The notes under the pieces are model-generated. The model was not told the DNA's origin. It saw only the letters and a list, made by a program, of their open reading frames with translations, and ran no database searches. Made by a program: the position numbers and the translations under genes. Source: Strigamia acuminata (taxonomy: Eukaryota; Arthropoda; Chilopoda; Geophilomorpha; Linotaeniidae). Taken from it: 60,000 nucleotides of DNA. Shown here piece by piece: positions 20,115-31,100 of the stretch (position 1 is its first letter; every line of letters begins with the position of its first letter). Where the stretch lies: NCBI GenBank assembly GCA_949358305.1, contig OX442314.1:312001-372000 (forward strand), given 5' to 3'.

Positions 20115-20333
20115 CAGGGGCGGATCTAGCTTTTCGGGGGCCCGGGGCTTGAGGTTTTTTCGGGGCCCCCTATATCAAAATTTTTAATAGCGACCTTTCT
20201 TCTTTTTTGTCTTTCTAGCGACCTTTTTTTTTTTTTTTTTTTTTTTAGTACATGACCCTGCGTCTTAGGGGCCCCCTAGAATTTGGGGGCCCGGGGCTCA
20301 AGCCCCATTAGCCCCTATGTAGATCCGCCCCTG
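20115..20333. mobile_element. 219-bp hAT-type MITE (CAGGGGCGGATCTA ends)
   Basis: CAGGGGCGGATCTAG at the left and its inverse at the right (tagatccgcccctg), with an 8-bp duplication atcatgtg on both sides (20107-20114, 20334-20341). GC-rich subterminal ggggcccgggg blocks are mirrored. The interior is T-rich and non-coding. Confidence 0.88.
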
Positions 20334-20341
20334 ATCATGTG

Positions 20342-21180
20342 AGTCATTAATTTGTGTTGCCGTGGCAACTACATTGAAAATTATGTTTGATCCTCACCTC
20401 CGAGGCGTGCAGGTGGAGCTTGGAGCAGGCTAGGGGTCGCGGGGGTGGATAAATGGATGTTAAAAGTACAAGTAAATAAATTGTATCGTGTTGAGTCATG
20501 GATGACATGCCAGTTGAAGTTTAATGGCTTTTCTAACTGTTTTGGGAGGAAATTTATTAGGAATTGTTTGTGGGCGAAAGAAAGAAGTAAGTCGGTTGTT
20601 GTGGATTATTGCATTGGTGATCAATGAATGGATTGGATGTGACAATGGGAGAAATTAGAATGAAGGTGTGAAGTGTGTAATGGGGAAATAAGAATGTGAA
20701 AGGAGAGTGTTGAGTGTTGAGTGTTGGAATGTAAGTGTGCTTGACAATAATGTTGGGAGATCAAGTTGGATGGGATTTTTGTAAATAGAAATGATGTTGT
20801 TTTTGTGATTTTTTTCTGGGAGATGTGATAATATTATTTCGATTTGTTGTTTCAAAGTCGGAGTGCAAACAAGACACTTTGGAATAACAATGATTGGCAA
20901 CAACAAATGTGAAACAACAATGATTGGCAATGACAAAAGTAAAACAATGATTTCAAACGACAATGTAAAACTAAATTTTGAAACAACAAAGTAAAAGTGC
21001 ACGTGTGCGGAGCGCTGCTTGTGTGGGAATATTCTTGGCAAAATCTAATAAACAAATAAATAAATGAATAAATAAATAAACAAATGATTTTGAGAACAAC
21101 ACCAAATATTATTATTGCTGTATTTTCTCGAGTAAGAGCCGCATCTCTTTCCCCCAGGGCGGCTCTTATTACAATTGTTT
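20342..21180. other. Unassigned sequence ending in an AAATA-rich tail
   Basis: No convincing ORF. 20880-20960 repeats caatgattggcaa phrases. 21044-21085 is a run of aaataaataaat, like the 3' tail of a non-LTR retrotransposon, so 20.4-21.08 kb may be the untranslated end of an old LINE or SINE on the plus strand. Confidence 0.35.
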
Positions 21181-21189
21181 ACCATATTT

Positions 21190-21320
21190 AGATTGAAATT
21201 TCAATTTTTCATTGAAATTTCAATTTTTTCATTGAAATTTCAATTTTTTTTTATTGAAATTTTACTTTTCCGTTGAAATTTTACTTTTCTGTTGAAATAT
21301 CCAATTTTTTTATTGAAATT
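21190..21320. repeat. attgaaatttcaatttt short tandem repeat
   Basis: About six degenerate units of 20-30 bases made of gaaatttcaattttt, each unit itself palindromic (gaaatttc). Confidence 0.75.
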
Positions 21321-21473
21321 TCACGCTGCACGGACACCAATAAACGAACAAATATGTCAGTCAATTCGAACGTGATTTGTCGCGAAAAACCCTGCCACCT
21401 ATGAGGAAACTGGAACCAGTGATCGTGTGTCATCAACAGTATTTTACCGGGTTTTTTACCCGATTTTTGATAT

Positions 21474-21981
21474 AGAGAGTTTGCGGGATGCATTTTTCTC
21501 TTACAGTTAAACACTATACGGTATAAAAATAGTGTAAGGGAAAAATGATAAATTAAGTTTTTGCGGGTTGCACTTTTCTCTTATCACTACACTATTTCAG
21601 CCAACTACTGACAGTTAGTAATTTTGGGCCTAAAAATTCAATTTGGGGGCCTAAATGTGCAAATTTCTGCATAAAATTCCATTATTATGCCTATAAAGTA
21701 TGGTTTCGGGCCTAAAATTCAATTTTGGGCCACACTTGCCATTCAATCTACGTAATTATGACTGATGTGTACCTATGACTGATGTGTTTGATCGGGACAA
21801 CAAAATAATCGCCATTTGCAATGGGCGGAGCTAACAATATAGTGTTCTCAATTCTGATTGGCTGCGCTATATTTTAATTTAGTGTTAAAAACGATACAGA
21901 TAGATTTTTCCCTTACGATATGGCACTAAAATAGTGTAACAAAGAGAAAAATAAGGGAAAAATGCATCCCGCAAACTCTCT
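21474..21981. mobile_element. About 0.5-kb MITE with 25-bp inverted ends
   Basis: AGAGAGTTTGCGGGATGCAT at 21474 is mirrored by atgcatcccgcaaactctct ending at 21981. The subterminal regions share aatagtgtaa and gggaaaaat phrases. The interior carries gggcctaaa repeats and no coding potential. The target duplication is unclear; TA-like flanks are possible. Confidence 0.7.
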
Positions 21982-22319
21982 ATTGTCACGGAATTATCCT
22001 GGCAATTTGAATCCCGGTTTTTCAATCAAGTGCGCATGACTCATTTATTTTATTTTGAGAAATCGTGTGTGAAATCAGGTCACCCTGGTCATCAATGTTT
22101 TCATTGTTTTTCGTGACACATGTGATGATTACAAATCGGTATTTATTAATGTTCACAATAGATGGCGCTGTTTAATAAACGCGCGTAATTCAAACTCGAT
22201 AAAACTAAAAAGTTTTGATAAATCATTACTTGGAGAAGATAAATAAAATATAACTATTCTATTTATGCATGATTAAGTATTATTACTTAAAAAAGGATAT
22301 TGATTCTACCGAATCAATA
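21982..22319. other. AT-rich unassigned DNA
   Basis: No gene or repeat boundary recognised, apart from a phrase containing atggcgctg at 22162 that is common in arthropod intergenic DNA. Confidence 0.4.
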
Positions 22320-23660
22320 TTGAGTTTACTTACCTCGCGAAGGGGCCCCACTGGGCCCATCTGGACATAGTCATATATTAGGTCCGGACTAGTGACCCAC
22401 GAATCCGCCGATTCGTGTGCTGATTGGCTGTCACCAATCTAGTATTCGTCATGGACTATATAAGCATCAGTTTTCCTCCCAGTATCCCCCCTGGCTTGAT
22501 AACTGAATATGTCTATATTGTCTGTAGTTGAATTGTTGTTATCGTTTGATCTCACTTTCTCTATCGACACATCAGGCCACCTCAGCTCTCCACGATTGGT
22601 ATTCATTACTATATTGTTATTGTTGTTGTAGGGCCTTTTCGGGAAGGCCAACTCCGGTAATAGACATGCGCTCGCATGAAATGGCCCCGTAACGTTAGCT
22701 TGCTGTTCTACGGGACAGTTAGAGTTCGTACGGTGGCTTAATATAACGGCCATACACAGTAAGGCCTTGCTAGATGAAAGTAGGTCCCTCAGCTAACTGG
22801 CCTCAGTCCGCTGCAGGATGGCTGTTGTAAACAGCCTTCCCAGGTTCCCGTCTTTCTGCGATTGGTCCTTCCGCTCGTTAAAAGTCGGTAAAGACCTAAT
22901 GTACAGGTAACACGCCGGGTTGGTAGCCCGTGAGTAATATCTTCAAGATGTTGCGATAAATAACTACCTGGATAATGGTAATCCAACAGCAGTGGCTGAA
23001 TAATATTTTACCCGGTGCTCGATCTGTTGATCCCGCCATCGTAAGGCATGCTGGCGGATGGAGGAGTCAAATTCTCCCGCGATGGTTCTCTCGACCGTCG
23101 TGACAGTCCCCGCCCCATCGTACCCTCCGGGTTAGTATCCCGTGAACAGGAGTTGAACAACACTGTGTTAAACAAATTACTCGGGCATTGGTAATCCTGT
23201 ATTGGCAATAACTTTTATACCGATAAGTCCATAGAAATGTTTACCTGGTGGTTGGTACTACCGATAGCGATCTAAAGCGTACAATTAAATACTCGGCGCT
23301 TGATCACGAGATCTTGTCGTCGTAAGGCATGCTGGCGGATGGAGTCTCAACAACTCCCGCGACGTTCTCTCAATTGTCGTGACGGTCCCCGCCCAATTAA
23401 TATTTATATAACAATTCATTTGTTGTATTCCATTAATTACTTGACTTTATTTCATTTAAAACATGGAATATTCTGCCGAATATTCCTATTTTATGCGAAG
23501 GACTCTTCGCATTATTAGATAATCGAGCTGCGGACCAAATACGTCTCCGTAGCGTTATTTGTGACGATGCCGCAAGTCAGCTGTATCCCTTTGGCTTCGC
23601 CCGGATCCTCAACCAGTTGATGCCGCCCGTTTACACGCGCCCAGAACCTTCTTATGTTAT
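22320..23660. repeat. Unidentified GC-rich structured region with internal duplications
   Basis: A block cgtaaggcatgctggcggat with its continuation to gtccccgcc occurs at about 23038-23114 and again at 23320-23395. A second pair (gttggtagcccgtgag / gttagtatcccgtgaa, each followed by ggtaatcc) lies at about 22920-22982 and 23130-23195. The divergent tandem units are 205-280 bp apart. Short hairpins such as acgaatc-cgcc-gattcgt (22398-22415) are present. A strong minus-strand donor (CGCGAG|GTAAGTAAA) lies at 22330-22345 with a CCAAT motif upstream. Short minus-strand frames (22439-22753, 22789-22986, 23008-23208) show no known domain. It may be an unrecognised retroelement end or a non-coding transcript. 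Confidence 0.4.
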
Positions 23661-24247
23661 TAGGATTAATAAATATGTTATGTCACACTAAAACTGTAAG
23701 TTATTCCTATTCGATCACGTATTCACGTTTGTAAAGACTTCCGTAGCTTATCTCGGTTAGGTTGTTGCTAGACTTAGCAACGTCTTGTTTAAACCGATTT
23801 ATCTATCTCAAATTGGCTATTAAATTAGCCTAAAAGTAGAATCGTCACACACATTTTGTTTGATATATCTTGTGATTCTCGTGTGACATCTCGTAATCAC
23901 TAATGTGGCTAGATTTTGAGCAAAAAAAATTGGCTGTTTTAAGCCAAAAATGAGCTGTTTTTTATTACAAGCTTTGAGAAAATGTAAAAATCCCACTCAG
24001 TGCACTTGACCTTAGGCTGCCTTGCTTAGATGTTTTGGTTGCATACAAGTAAGGTTTTTAGGCTCTATTTCAAAGAGAAGAAAAAGAAATTGATTAATTA
24101 TTTAATTTTTAAAAAAAACCAAAATCAACATTTTGGCCTAACCAGAATACATGGCTTGTCTACAAAGCTGAGTAGACAAACATTTCAAACCTTTTTTTCT
24201 CAAAACTTTTCAGTAAGAAATAATTTTTTTAAGAACAGTTCTAGACT
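23661..24247. other. AT-rich DNA, nothing supported
   Basis: Only short open frames are present and no repeat edge was recognised. Confidence 0.4.
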
Positions 24248-24436
24248 AAACTCTATTCCAAAAAGTATTTGAAATACTCCCATTGGAGATTTTGTCTCTA
24301 GTTCAGTTGTGTATTGAATATGATGCTGTTTTCAGATTCCATTAGACTTGTGCTGTTTTGTCGCAATGCATTTATACTGCTGTTATGAATCTCCCAACCA
24401 ATGGGAGTATTTCAAATACTTTTTGGAATAGAGTTT
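24248..24436. repeat. Foldback element with perfect 39-bp arms (CCAATGGGAG family)
   Basis: Arms 24248-24286 and 24398-24436 are exact inverted copies with a 111-base spacer. Inner ends read ctcccattgg / ccaatgggag and outer ends actctattcc / ggaatagagt. Similar inner and outer motifs recur at 56.77 kb and 59.82 kb. Confidence 0.85.
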
Positions 24437-24680
24437 AATTAGATGGTCCTTAATAACTTTGAAATTGACATTTTTTGCGTACCAAAACAGTTATGCAACA
24501 ATGTCATATGAATTTAACATGTTTCATTGAATTCGTCACATGTCATACTTAAATTCATAATCAAAAGTATTTTTAAATTTACATAATTGTGAAATAATTC
24601 ACTTGTTAGGTGTTCGGCGGGACACCCTGTATATGCAAACACATGGTGGGTATTGCTATTATTAAGCAACACCTGAGTGT
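24437..24680. other. Unassigned AT-rich DNA with a mariner-like phrase
   Basis: Contains gggacaccctgtatatg (24619), a phrase frequent in arthropod dispersed repeats. No coding signal. Confidence 0.35.
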
Positions 24681-24840
24681 ACCAAGTTTTTTATAGTGGG
24701 GAAAGTCAGTAGTGGGAAATTTAGTTTTTTTTAGTGTATAAATTTAGTGGAACAAAAAAAGAGCGTTAGTGGAAATTTCAGTAAGTGGGAGAATTAGTTT
24801 TCTTTTAGTGGAAATCCAAGGAATTTTAGTGGGTTAATAA
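24681..24840. repeat. Cluster of TAGTG motifs (possible transposon subterminal repeats)
   Basis: About nine tagtg/tagtggaa motifs occur in roughly 150 bases on the plus strand. This resembles the right subterminal region of the MULE relic at 43.57-43.67 kb. No matching left end was found. Confidence 0.4.
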
Positions 24841-24861
24841 TATATACCCAATAAATCCTAT

Positions 24862-25217
24862 CCAATGAAGATGGATGTTCAAAAGGCAGCATTAAAGAGA
24901 AAATTTGCCTAAAGTCTTCTTTTTTGATGACATTTGGCAGGACACAAAACAAATCGTATCCAATGAAGATGGATGTTCAAAAGGCAGCATTAAAAAGAAA
25001 ATTTGTTGAAAGGTATTTGTATAATATAACAGAAAGTTTTTATAAATTTTTTTCGCATAATTTTATTTATTTGTTGCAGCAATTTTACTGTAAAAGAATT
25101 CCTGGCTGTTTTCCCAAATCAGAAGGAATATTTTGCTGAACAAGATGTCAGCACGAACATCTCCTATCAAGAACATGTCAGCATTTATATACAAAATCGT
25201 TATTCGTATGCAAGAAA
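24862..25217 (+). repeat. Direct duplication of a 34-base segment with flanking coding-like sequence
   Basis: caatgaagatggatgttcaa and the following aaggcagcattaaa occur at about 24864 and again at 24961, roughly 97 bases apart. One frame through the second copy reads DDIWQDTKQIVSNEDG, which looks like protein sequence. It may be upstream exon material of the RING-gene fragment that follows. Confidence 0.45.
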
Positions 25218-25496
25218 ATGAAGTTCAAGAACGACCATATTCCAATACCAACGGAAATCAACGAATTATTTTACATTGAATTGTATTATAACAAAAACAA
25301 GCAAAGGATCGAGGGTAACTTTAAGATTAAAAAAATGATGTTGTGTAATTACTTACAATTCCATCCAGATTTTAAAGCAAAAAAGGCTGAGGATTGAAAG
25401 ATAAGGATGGCAGAAGCAATTGACAAAGGAAACCTCATGGAGTGTCCATGCTGTTTTGACGAAGAACTGCTAAGAGAGGATATGCTCCAGGATAGG
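25218..25496 (+). pseudogene. RNF216-like RING-gene fragment with one in-frame stop
   Basis: The frame reads MKFKNDHIPIPTEINELF, continues to YLQFHPDFKAKKAED, meets a TGA (25395-25397) and goes on KIRMAEAIDKGNLMECPCCF to LLREDMLQ. A helix, then ECPCC and a spaced acidic stretch resembles the region entering the first RING of RNF216/Triad3-type RBR ubiquitin ligases. It breaks off in a TTAGG-type array at 25497, before the remaining zinc ligands, so it cannot be a working ligase. The family call is tentative. A second fragment lies inverted at 8912-8990. Confidence 0.45.
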
Positions 25497-25640
25497 TTAG
25501 GTTTAGTTAGGTTAGGTTTAGGTTAGGTTTAGGTTAGGTTTGGTTTTTCTGTTTGTACCGTTTCATCGAATTTCTTGAAAAATGGTACGTTTCATCGAAC
25601 AAACTGCCATTTGATGAAACGGGATTCGATGAAGTGGCCC
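25497..25640 (+). repeat. TTAGG-type array joined to a MULE-like terminus
   Basis: 25495-25541 is made of ggttaggttta units. It is followed by GTTTCATCGAA-type subterminal motifs (25561, 25589, 25613) and ends gggattcgatgaagtggccc at 25640, matching the right end of the intact MULE (8724-8743) with four differences. This is an old terminus of the same family. The matching left end was not found. Confidence 0.65.
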
Positions 25641-26400
25641 GACTTCGTTTTTATCACGGGTAGAAGAATTGTTCGTCAGAGACCGCCGCAACCAGCCACT
25701 GACGAGCTGACCTAGGTCGGGCCAAGGACAGAAATTTATATTAAGCCACGGGTATCCCACGGGCCAGTCCAGCATTGGCAGCAATAGTAAAACAAGTTAT
25801 TAATATTGACCAAGAAATATAAATACAAACAGAAGGACGGTCGGAAGGTTCGCCCAAGAAGTTTTAAAGGAATAAAAATTGTTGAAAGAATGTTTTTTTT
25901 TTGTCCAGGTATAAGGGAATTGCTTTTACCATTAAAAGATTTTACAATTGGCACAGACACAGGTCCCAAAACGAAATCATGGAGATTTTTAACTTCATAA
26001 AACACTGCCATTGGCTGAAATTATCACAAACAGTATGGAGAAGTTAAAATTAAAAAATAATTTAACTTGATTGGGCAGTTGGCAAAGATGCTAGCTATTC
26101 TGTGGCAACCCAACACAAGCAACCAGGAGAAATTGTGGAAATAGTTAAGAGAAAGAGATAAAAGGATTCCAATAACAGACAATAAAAAGTTGGATATTAA
26201 CCAAACTCAACACACAAGAAACGAAAACAACCTTCCACCATATTGTTGTGTTTTCCAATAGCAAAAGAATTTTTTTGCATGTGTTAATCTTTTGAGGATT
26301 TTTGCAACTCTGGGAGAAAGTCATTTTGAAAAAAGTGAAAGCTCAAAAATTTACAAATATTTTAGTTTAACACTAGAACAACTAAACTGGTGAAAATAAA
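25641..26400. other. Unassigned; includes one hAT-MITE end
   Basis: 25759-25775 carries gggccagtccagcattg, a relative of the right end of the MITE at 10.5 kb. Short plus-strand frames (25806-26000) read like decayed coding sequence but no family is recognisable. Confidence 0.35.
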
Positions 26401-26541
26401 ATGACCAGCACAGCTGTAGCAATAAACCTAATGGTTTCTAATAGTGTTTTTGATGCTTTACATCATAAATCAGCAAACTTTGATTCCAATTATAATAGAG
26501 CAAGAAGCTTAAAGAAAATGGTAAGAAAGGAAATAAGACGG
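26401..26541 (+). pseudogene. Short ORF of unknown origin, split by the gypsy element (continues 41193-41225)
   Basis: ATG at 26401 opens 47 codons ending in a basic stretch (KKMVRKEIRR). The gypsy LTR starts at 26542. Beyond the element and one copy of its acgg duplication, the frame continues for ten codons at 41193 to a TAA at 41223-41225. The exact continuation shows an open 57-codon frame existed before insertion, but nothing identifies it as a gene. Confidence 0.25.
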
Positions 26542-27967
26542 TGCGGTGGCCCGGATGCCACCGAGAGGTTTTATTTTATTTGATCGCTTTGAAAATAAGT
26601 CAATTTCAAGCGAAAGGAAATAAATAATTCCGAATTTTATTTATTTAGTGCATTTAGCAAAAGTTTGCTTTATTTTATTATTATTTTACATTGTATCTCG
26701 AAATAAGTTAATTCGAGTTCATTGTCACCATTTTTGTATGTAAATCGAATAAAATATATGCATTTGAATTATAAACCAGTTGAATTTATTTTGAGTCTTG
26801 AAAGTTGCCAAAATTGGCAGTTTTATTATTATTTTGTGCCACAAAGTGACAGCAGTATAATTGGAGTAATTAATAGTTATTTTTAGAACTCTGCCTGTCT
26901 GCAGAAAAACAGCTGAGTGGGAGGTTGCCAGGGCAACCCACCCACAAGCTAAGCAATACAGGAAGTGTTTCCTGCTAATAAGGAAATTTAGCAGAAACAC
27001 TTCAGTCTTACTTTGAAAACCTTGTTGAAACAACCCCGTGAATTTACTCCAGAAACCTGAAAACTGCAGATAAATCTTACGGCCAAATTTTGCCAAGTTT
27101 GAGACTCACCACTTCTTGCAACAGTAAACTGCTGTTGTGAGAGCCCTTTCTTGTGATAACCACATTGTTATCACGAGATTTCTTCTTGCAACAACCTGCT
27201 TGTTGTTGTGAGATTTCTTTCTTGTCGCTAAACAGGCGACGAGATATTTGTATTTTGCCAAGTTTGGCGACCCGCCGTCAAGGTCGTCACTCGTGCCGGC
27301 GTGCCGAGTGAGATCCGAGTCGTGGGTGTCGTCCAACTTTGGATTTGAGTAACGTAACCGAGACGTTTTCGCCACCGTCACGGTCGTCTGTCGCGCCGGC
27401 GTGCCGAGCAGAGACCCGAGTCGTGTGGGAGATCGTTTATCGAGGAGAATTAGTGGTGAAGGTGCGGACGTTTGTGAGACGTCGTGTTTGAGGAAAAACG
27501 TCGTGAAAACGTTCCGTCGGCGTACGTGAGCGTTTCCATCAACGAGACGGAGTCGAGAAGGAAATCCAACGTCCGATCGCCGTCGGATTTGGAGAGGAAC
27601 GAAACAGCGTCGAGGACGGAAAACCAGCGCCGTCGCCGCCATCTTCTTTATTTTATTCCTATTTTCCTAATTTCGATAAGTATTTTGTTTAGTATTTTTA
27701 TTATGTTAACGGTAAAAAGTAATGTTAAGAAAGCTTTGTAATTTCGTGTATTATTTGTAATTTAAGTGATTTATTCAAGACTAAGAATAAATCTCCTGTG
27801 AGAATTTAAAAGAGAAAACATTTGTATTCTTTGAAATTAGTTAGTTAGTTAAATTCACTTAGGCCAATTAGATTAAATATAAATTTTAGTGTTAGTGAGT
27901 TTTGTAAGTCCTATAAACGGCAATCCTTAGTGAGTCAGTTTTAGTAATAAGATTCCGGTTCACTTCA
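26542..27967 (+). repeat. 5' LTR of the gypsy element (1426 bp)
   Basis: The first half is AT-rich with a chain of hairpins (26806-27243). The second half is GC-rich and includes an internal duplication of about 48 bp (27284-27331 versus 27377-27424, both with gccggcgtgccgag). AATAAA lies near 27786. Open frames within the LTR (e.g. the minus-strand frame 27106-27642) have no domain and recur in both LTRs. Confidence 0.93.
27115..27243 (+). repeat. Array of four hairpins with compensatory stem changes
   Basis: Hairpins at 27115-27141, 27150-27177, 27185-27212 and 27221-27243. Each starts CTTG and ends GAG, with 8-11-bp stems whose inner bases differ but still pair: caacag/ctgttg, tgataac/gttatca, caacaa/ttgttg, tcgc/gcga. 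The T.G wobble at the third pair is shared by all four and pairs only in plus-strand RNA. The copy in the 3' LTR is at 40336-40464. Confidence 0.8.
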
Positions 27968-28105
27968 CTTGGGGGCCTGTCCATTTGAACCTTAAGTGGA
28001 TTTGCATTTTGTGTAAAATTCTAGGGACCTCCAGAATTTTTTTTTTTTTTTTTGTGAAATCTTGTTAGTTATAAGTCTGTTTCTTTCTTCACTCTTTGAT
28101 TGACC
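27968..28105 (+). other. Gypsy leader and presumed primer-binding site
   Basis: The sequence after the LTR reads cttgggggcctgtccatttg. The TGGGGGCCTGTCC part begins with TGG, as expected for a tRNA primer site, but I cannot name the tRNA. A T17 run precedes the gag start. Confidence 0.4.
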
Positions 28106-31100
28106 ATGCAACAAGACAGAGAAGCGGGAAGAGGAAAAGGTCCGGCACGCAGGACCAGACAGAGGGACGGAGCGTCGGGAGGACATCACGACACACGCTC
28201 GCGATCGTCGTCACGATCAGCCGACAGTAGTCGAACGCCGAACCCATACAGTCAAGATCTTTGGCCTAATTCGGACAATGTTGACCATACTCTCGTCTCA
28301 CGCCCGCCCTCTCCCATGTCAATAGCAGAGAATGTTAGTTCTACTGCCAGTTTGAAGGCCGACTTATCGCATTTATCACGCGAAGAGTTGCTAATAGTGG
28401 CCAAGAAAAGGGGTCGATTGTTGAAAGCGCACCGTATTGCCGCGTCCAGGAGTAGGGACATTAGCGCTGTGACATCTGGGACCAGTACCCCGACTCAGGA
28501 AAGATTGGATAAGGTTCGCCAACGCATTCACGATCTGATGCAAGCTGCAGCTACCAGTTTGACGGAAGCGCAGCAGAAATATTTAGAAGGCGGCCCAATT
28601 ACGGATGAAGAAGCGGCAGAGCGACTAGCTGCAATACAAGCACGCGAAGATGACATTCGAATTGCTGGCTCAGAAGAATACCAACTCATGAAACAAATGA
28701 GGTTGGAGGAATGCCAATTCAAAAATTCCAAATTGGAATTGGAGCTTGTTACGAAACAGAAAGAGAACCGACTACAACAAGAAAAAGACCAAATGGAAGC
28801 TTTTAAAGTGCGCTTAGACACTCGGCAACAAGCTTTGTTTGCAAGAGAAAAGGCAATGGAGACCGCAGTTCAAGATGAAAATGTCCGTCTTCGTCAAGCA
28901 ACTCTGCAAGCGCAAGAAGATGCCGAGCGGATGCGCAAGGAGCTAGAAGATATGAAGTATCTCGCCCACATCAATTATCCGAGAGCTGCGGAACCGCAGA
29001 GAAGCTCGCGTCCAGCAGATACTGGACGGAAAAGAATTGATTCTTTTGGGACTTCGTCCAAAAGAGGGAGGGAAGGTGCTGAAGAAGATTCAGCAAGTAA
29101 AAAATTGCTATCGTCACCAACTAGGAATTTATTTGAAGTCATTGACCAGTGGAGTGCTCAACATTGTCCCAACAATCAAGGACAGACCACTCAACACAGA
29201 ACAAAGACAACTGAAGTTAATTTGCAACCGGAAATCGTCACAATTCCAGCGACGAAAGGACAAAATGAACGTTCACGCGACGTGTACGCAGGAGATTGGC
29301 CAGGAAAATACGATCAACACCAAATTGGTGCATCAAATTTCGAACAATCAAAAAATCCAAAAGCCAACAACACCTTCCGTCCTTGGGAAGATGATCCGAA
29401 CAAATTAAAAAATAAAGACGATGGAAAACAAGAACAGGGCGCTTCAGCAAATCCTTTCGCGTCAAGTCAAGATGTGGATGAACGCCACCTTTCACAACGA
29501 AATGAGGGAAGGCGCCAGACTGAGCATTATCCCTCACAAGGTGACCAAGTAGTCCCAACACAAGAATTTCCAGAAAGGAATCGCCATTATGAAACCCCAG
29601 ATAGGCGTCGGGATGACGTTTCACATCAACAACGTGACCATTATTTGTCATCTCGTGATAACCCAAATGAAAGGGATCAACGTTATCAATATAACGATCA
29701 GCGTTATTACACGAATGACGAACGTCAAGGTGACGATCCAAATTACAGAGATCGATCACAACAGAGAAGTAACTCGAGACAGCGTGATGAGTCACGCCAA
29801 AGAAGTGATTCTCATCAAGACAGATACTCTCGTCATAATGAACGGCAAAGAGGCCGCAATAGTCCACCACCAGGAGGCACACGAAACGAAAGAGACGAGC
29901 GAAAATATTCGGATTCGGAATATTTCCGACGAAATGAAGGAAATTATTCACGAAATGAAGGAAATTATTCACAAAATTTCGGAGATCGTCAACACAGATC
30001 CGAATATCGTTCAGATGAGCAAAGAATACCTGCTGGTAATGGCGGCGCGTCTCAAATGACTCCTGCACAGTGGCGAGAATTCATTAATAGTCAAATTGAT
30101 GAACGTTTAGCAAGAATTCCATCCAAAGCTCAAGAGATGGAAGAGGTTTTGCAAAAAAGAATTAGAAAATATTGTGCTGGAAATTGGTCACACACATTCA
30201 CTGACCCAAGTCAAATAAAATGGGATAGAATAACACCAGACCCGTTTGATGGAACTTGGCAAGCCGGAACTCAATTTTTTGATGACGTAATGCAAATTGC
30301 AAGAAGTCACGGCATTGACCCGAGAACCACACTTGACAAAATTATCCCTAAGATCCTGACCGGAGGTGCGGCAAAATGGTTCTATGGTCGCTCATTTGCA
30401 TCCTGGAACGAATTTGTGCGCGCTTTTATGAAGGAATACGGAGAGTCGAATGCGACTTTATACCATAATTGGGATAACTTGAAACAAATGTTAGGTGAAG
30501 ATCTCCGCTCGTATTTGCGAAGGACGGAGGAATTACTTGATCAATTACCATACAATGTTGATGACTTTTCAGCTGATCGCCAATTCCGTCGAGGTTTAAC
30601 GGAATTCTCAGAGAGAGTGTTGTCAATGGTCAAAGCACCTTTGGCGAATTCTTTTGAGAAATTGGCTGAATTTATGAGAACAAATCAGATGTACATTGAC
30701 GATCGATACATCAAAGATTTGCCACCGGAGGAGCAAAGGGGACAAGAGGAGTTGCTGCGACGTCAAGCAAACTTTGCTAGAGGAGGTACGAAAGTGATGC
30801 AACCCCGATCACTATTCACCATGCCTCGCAAGGAAGTCACATTCCAGCGCAGCAAAGATAATGAACCAACTCCTCACCCTCCTCCAAAAATTCCAACTAG
30901 ACCCACAGCTAGATGGGCACAGGAAGTTGATGATCAAAGAGATATGGTAAATAACCAAATAATCTCTATGGAATTGACTGACAAACATATTGAGACTCTG
31001 GTTGAGGCAACAAACGCATTTTACGCAAAAAATAATGCGACAACGGCCAAATACAAGCCGCCAATGCAACCAAAGTCAACAGTCTCTAGTGACACCAAAG

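Noticed and set aside
27106-27642. 178-codon minus-strand frame in the gypsy LTR (also 40327-40863)
   Set aside because: It lies in the GC-rich part of the LTR, is identical in both LTRs only because the LTRs are, and shows no domain; the +85-codon frame overlaps it.
29238-30068. 276-codon minus-strand frame opposite gag
   Set aside because: Shadow of the gag coding sequence, whose codon pattern leaves the antisense open.
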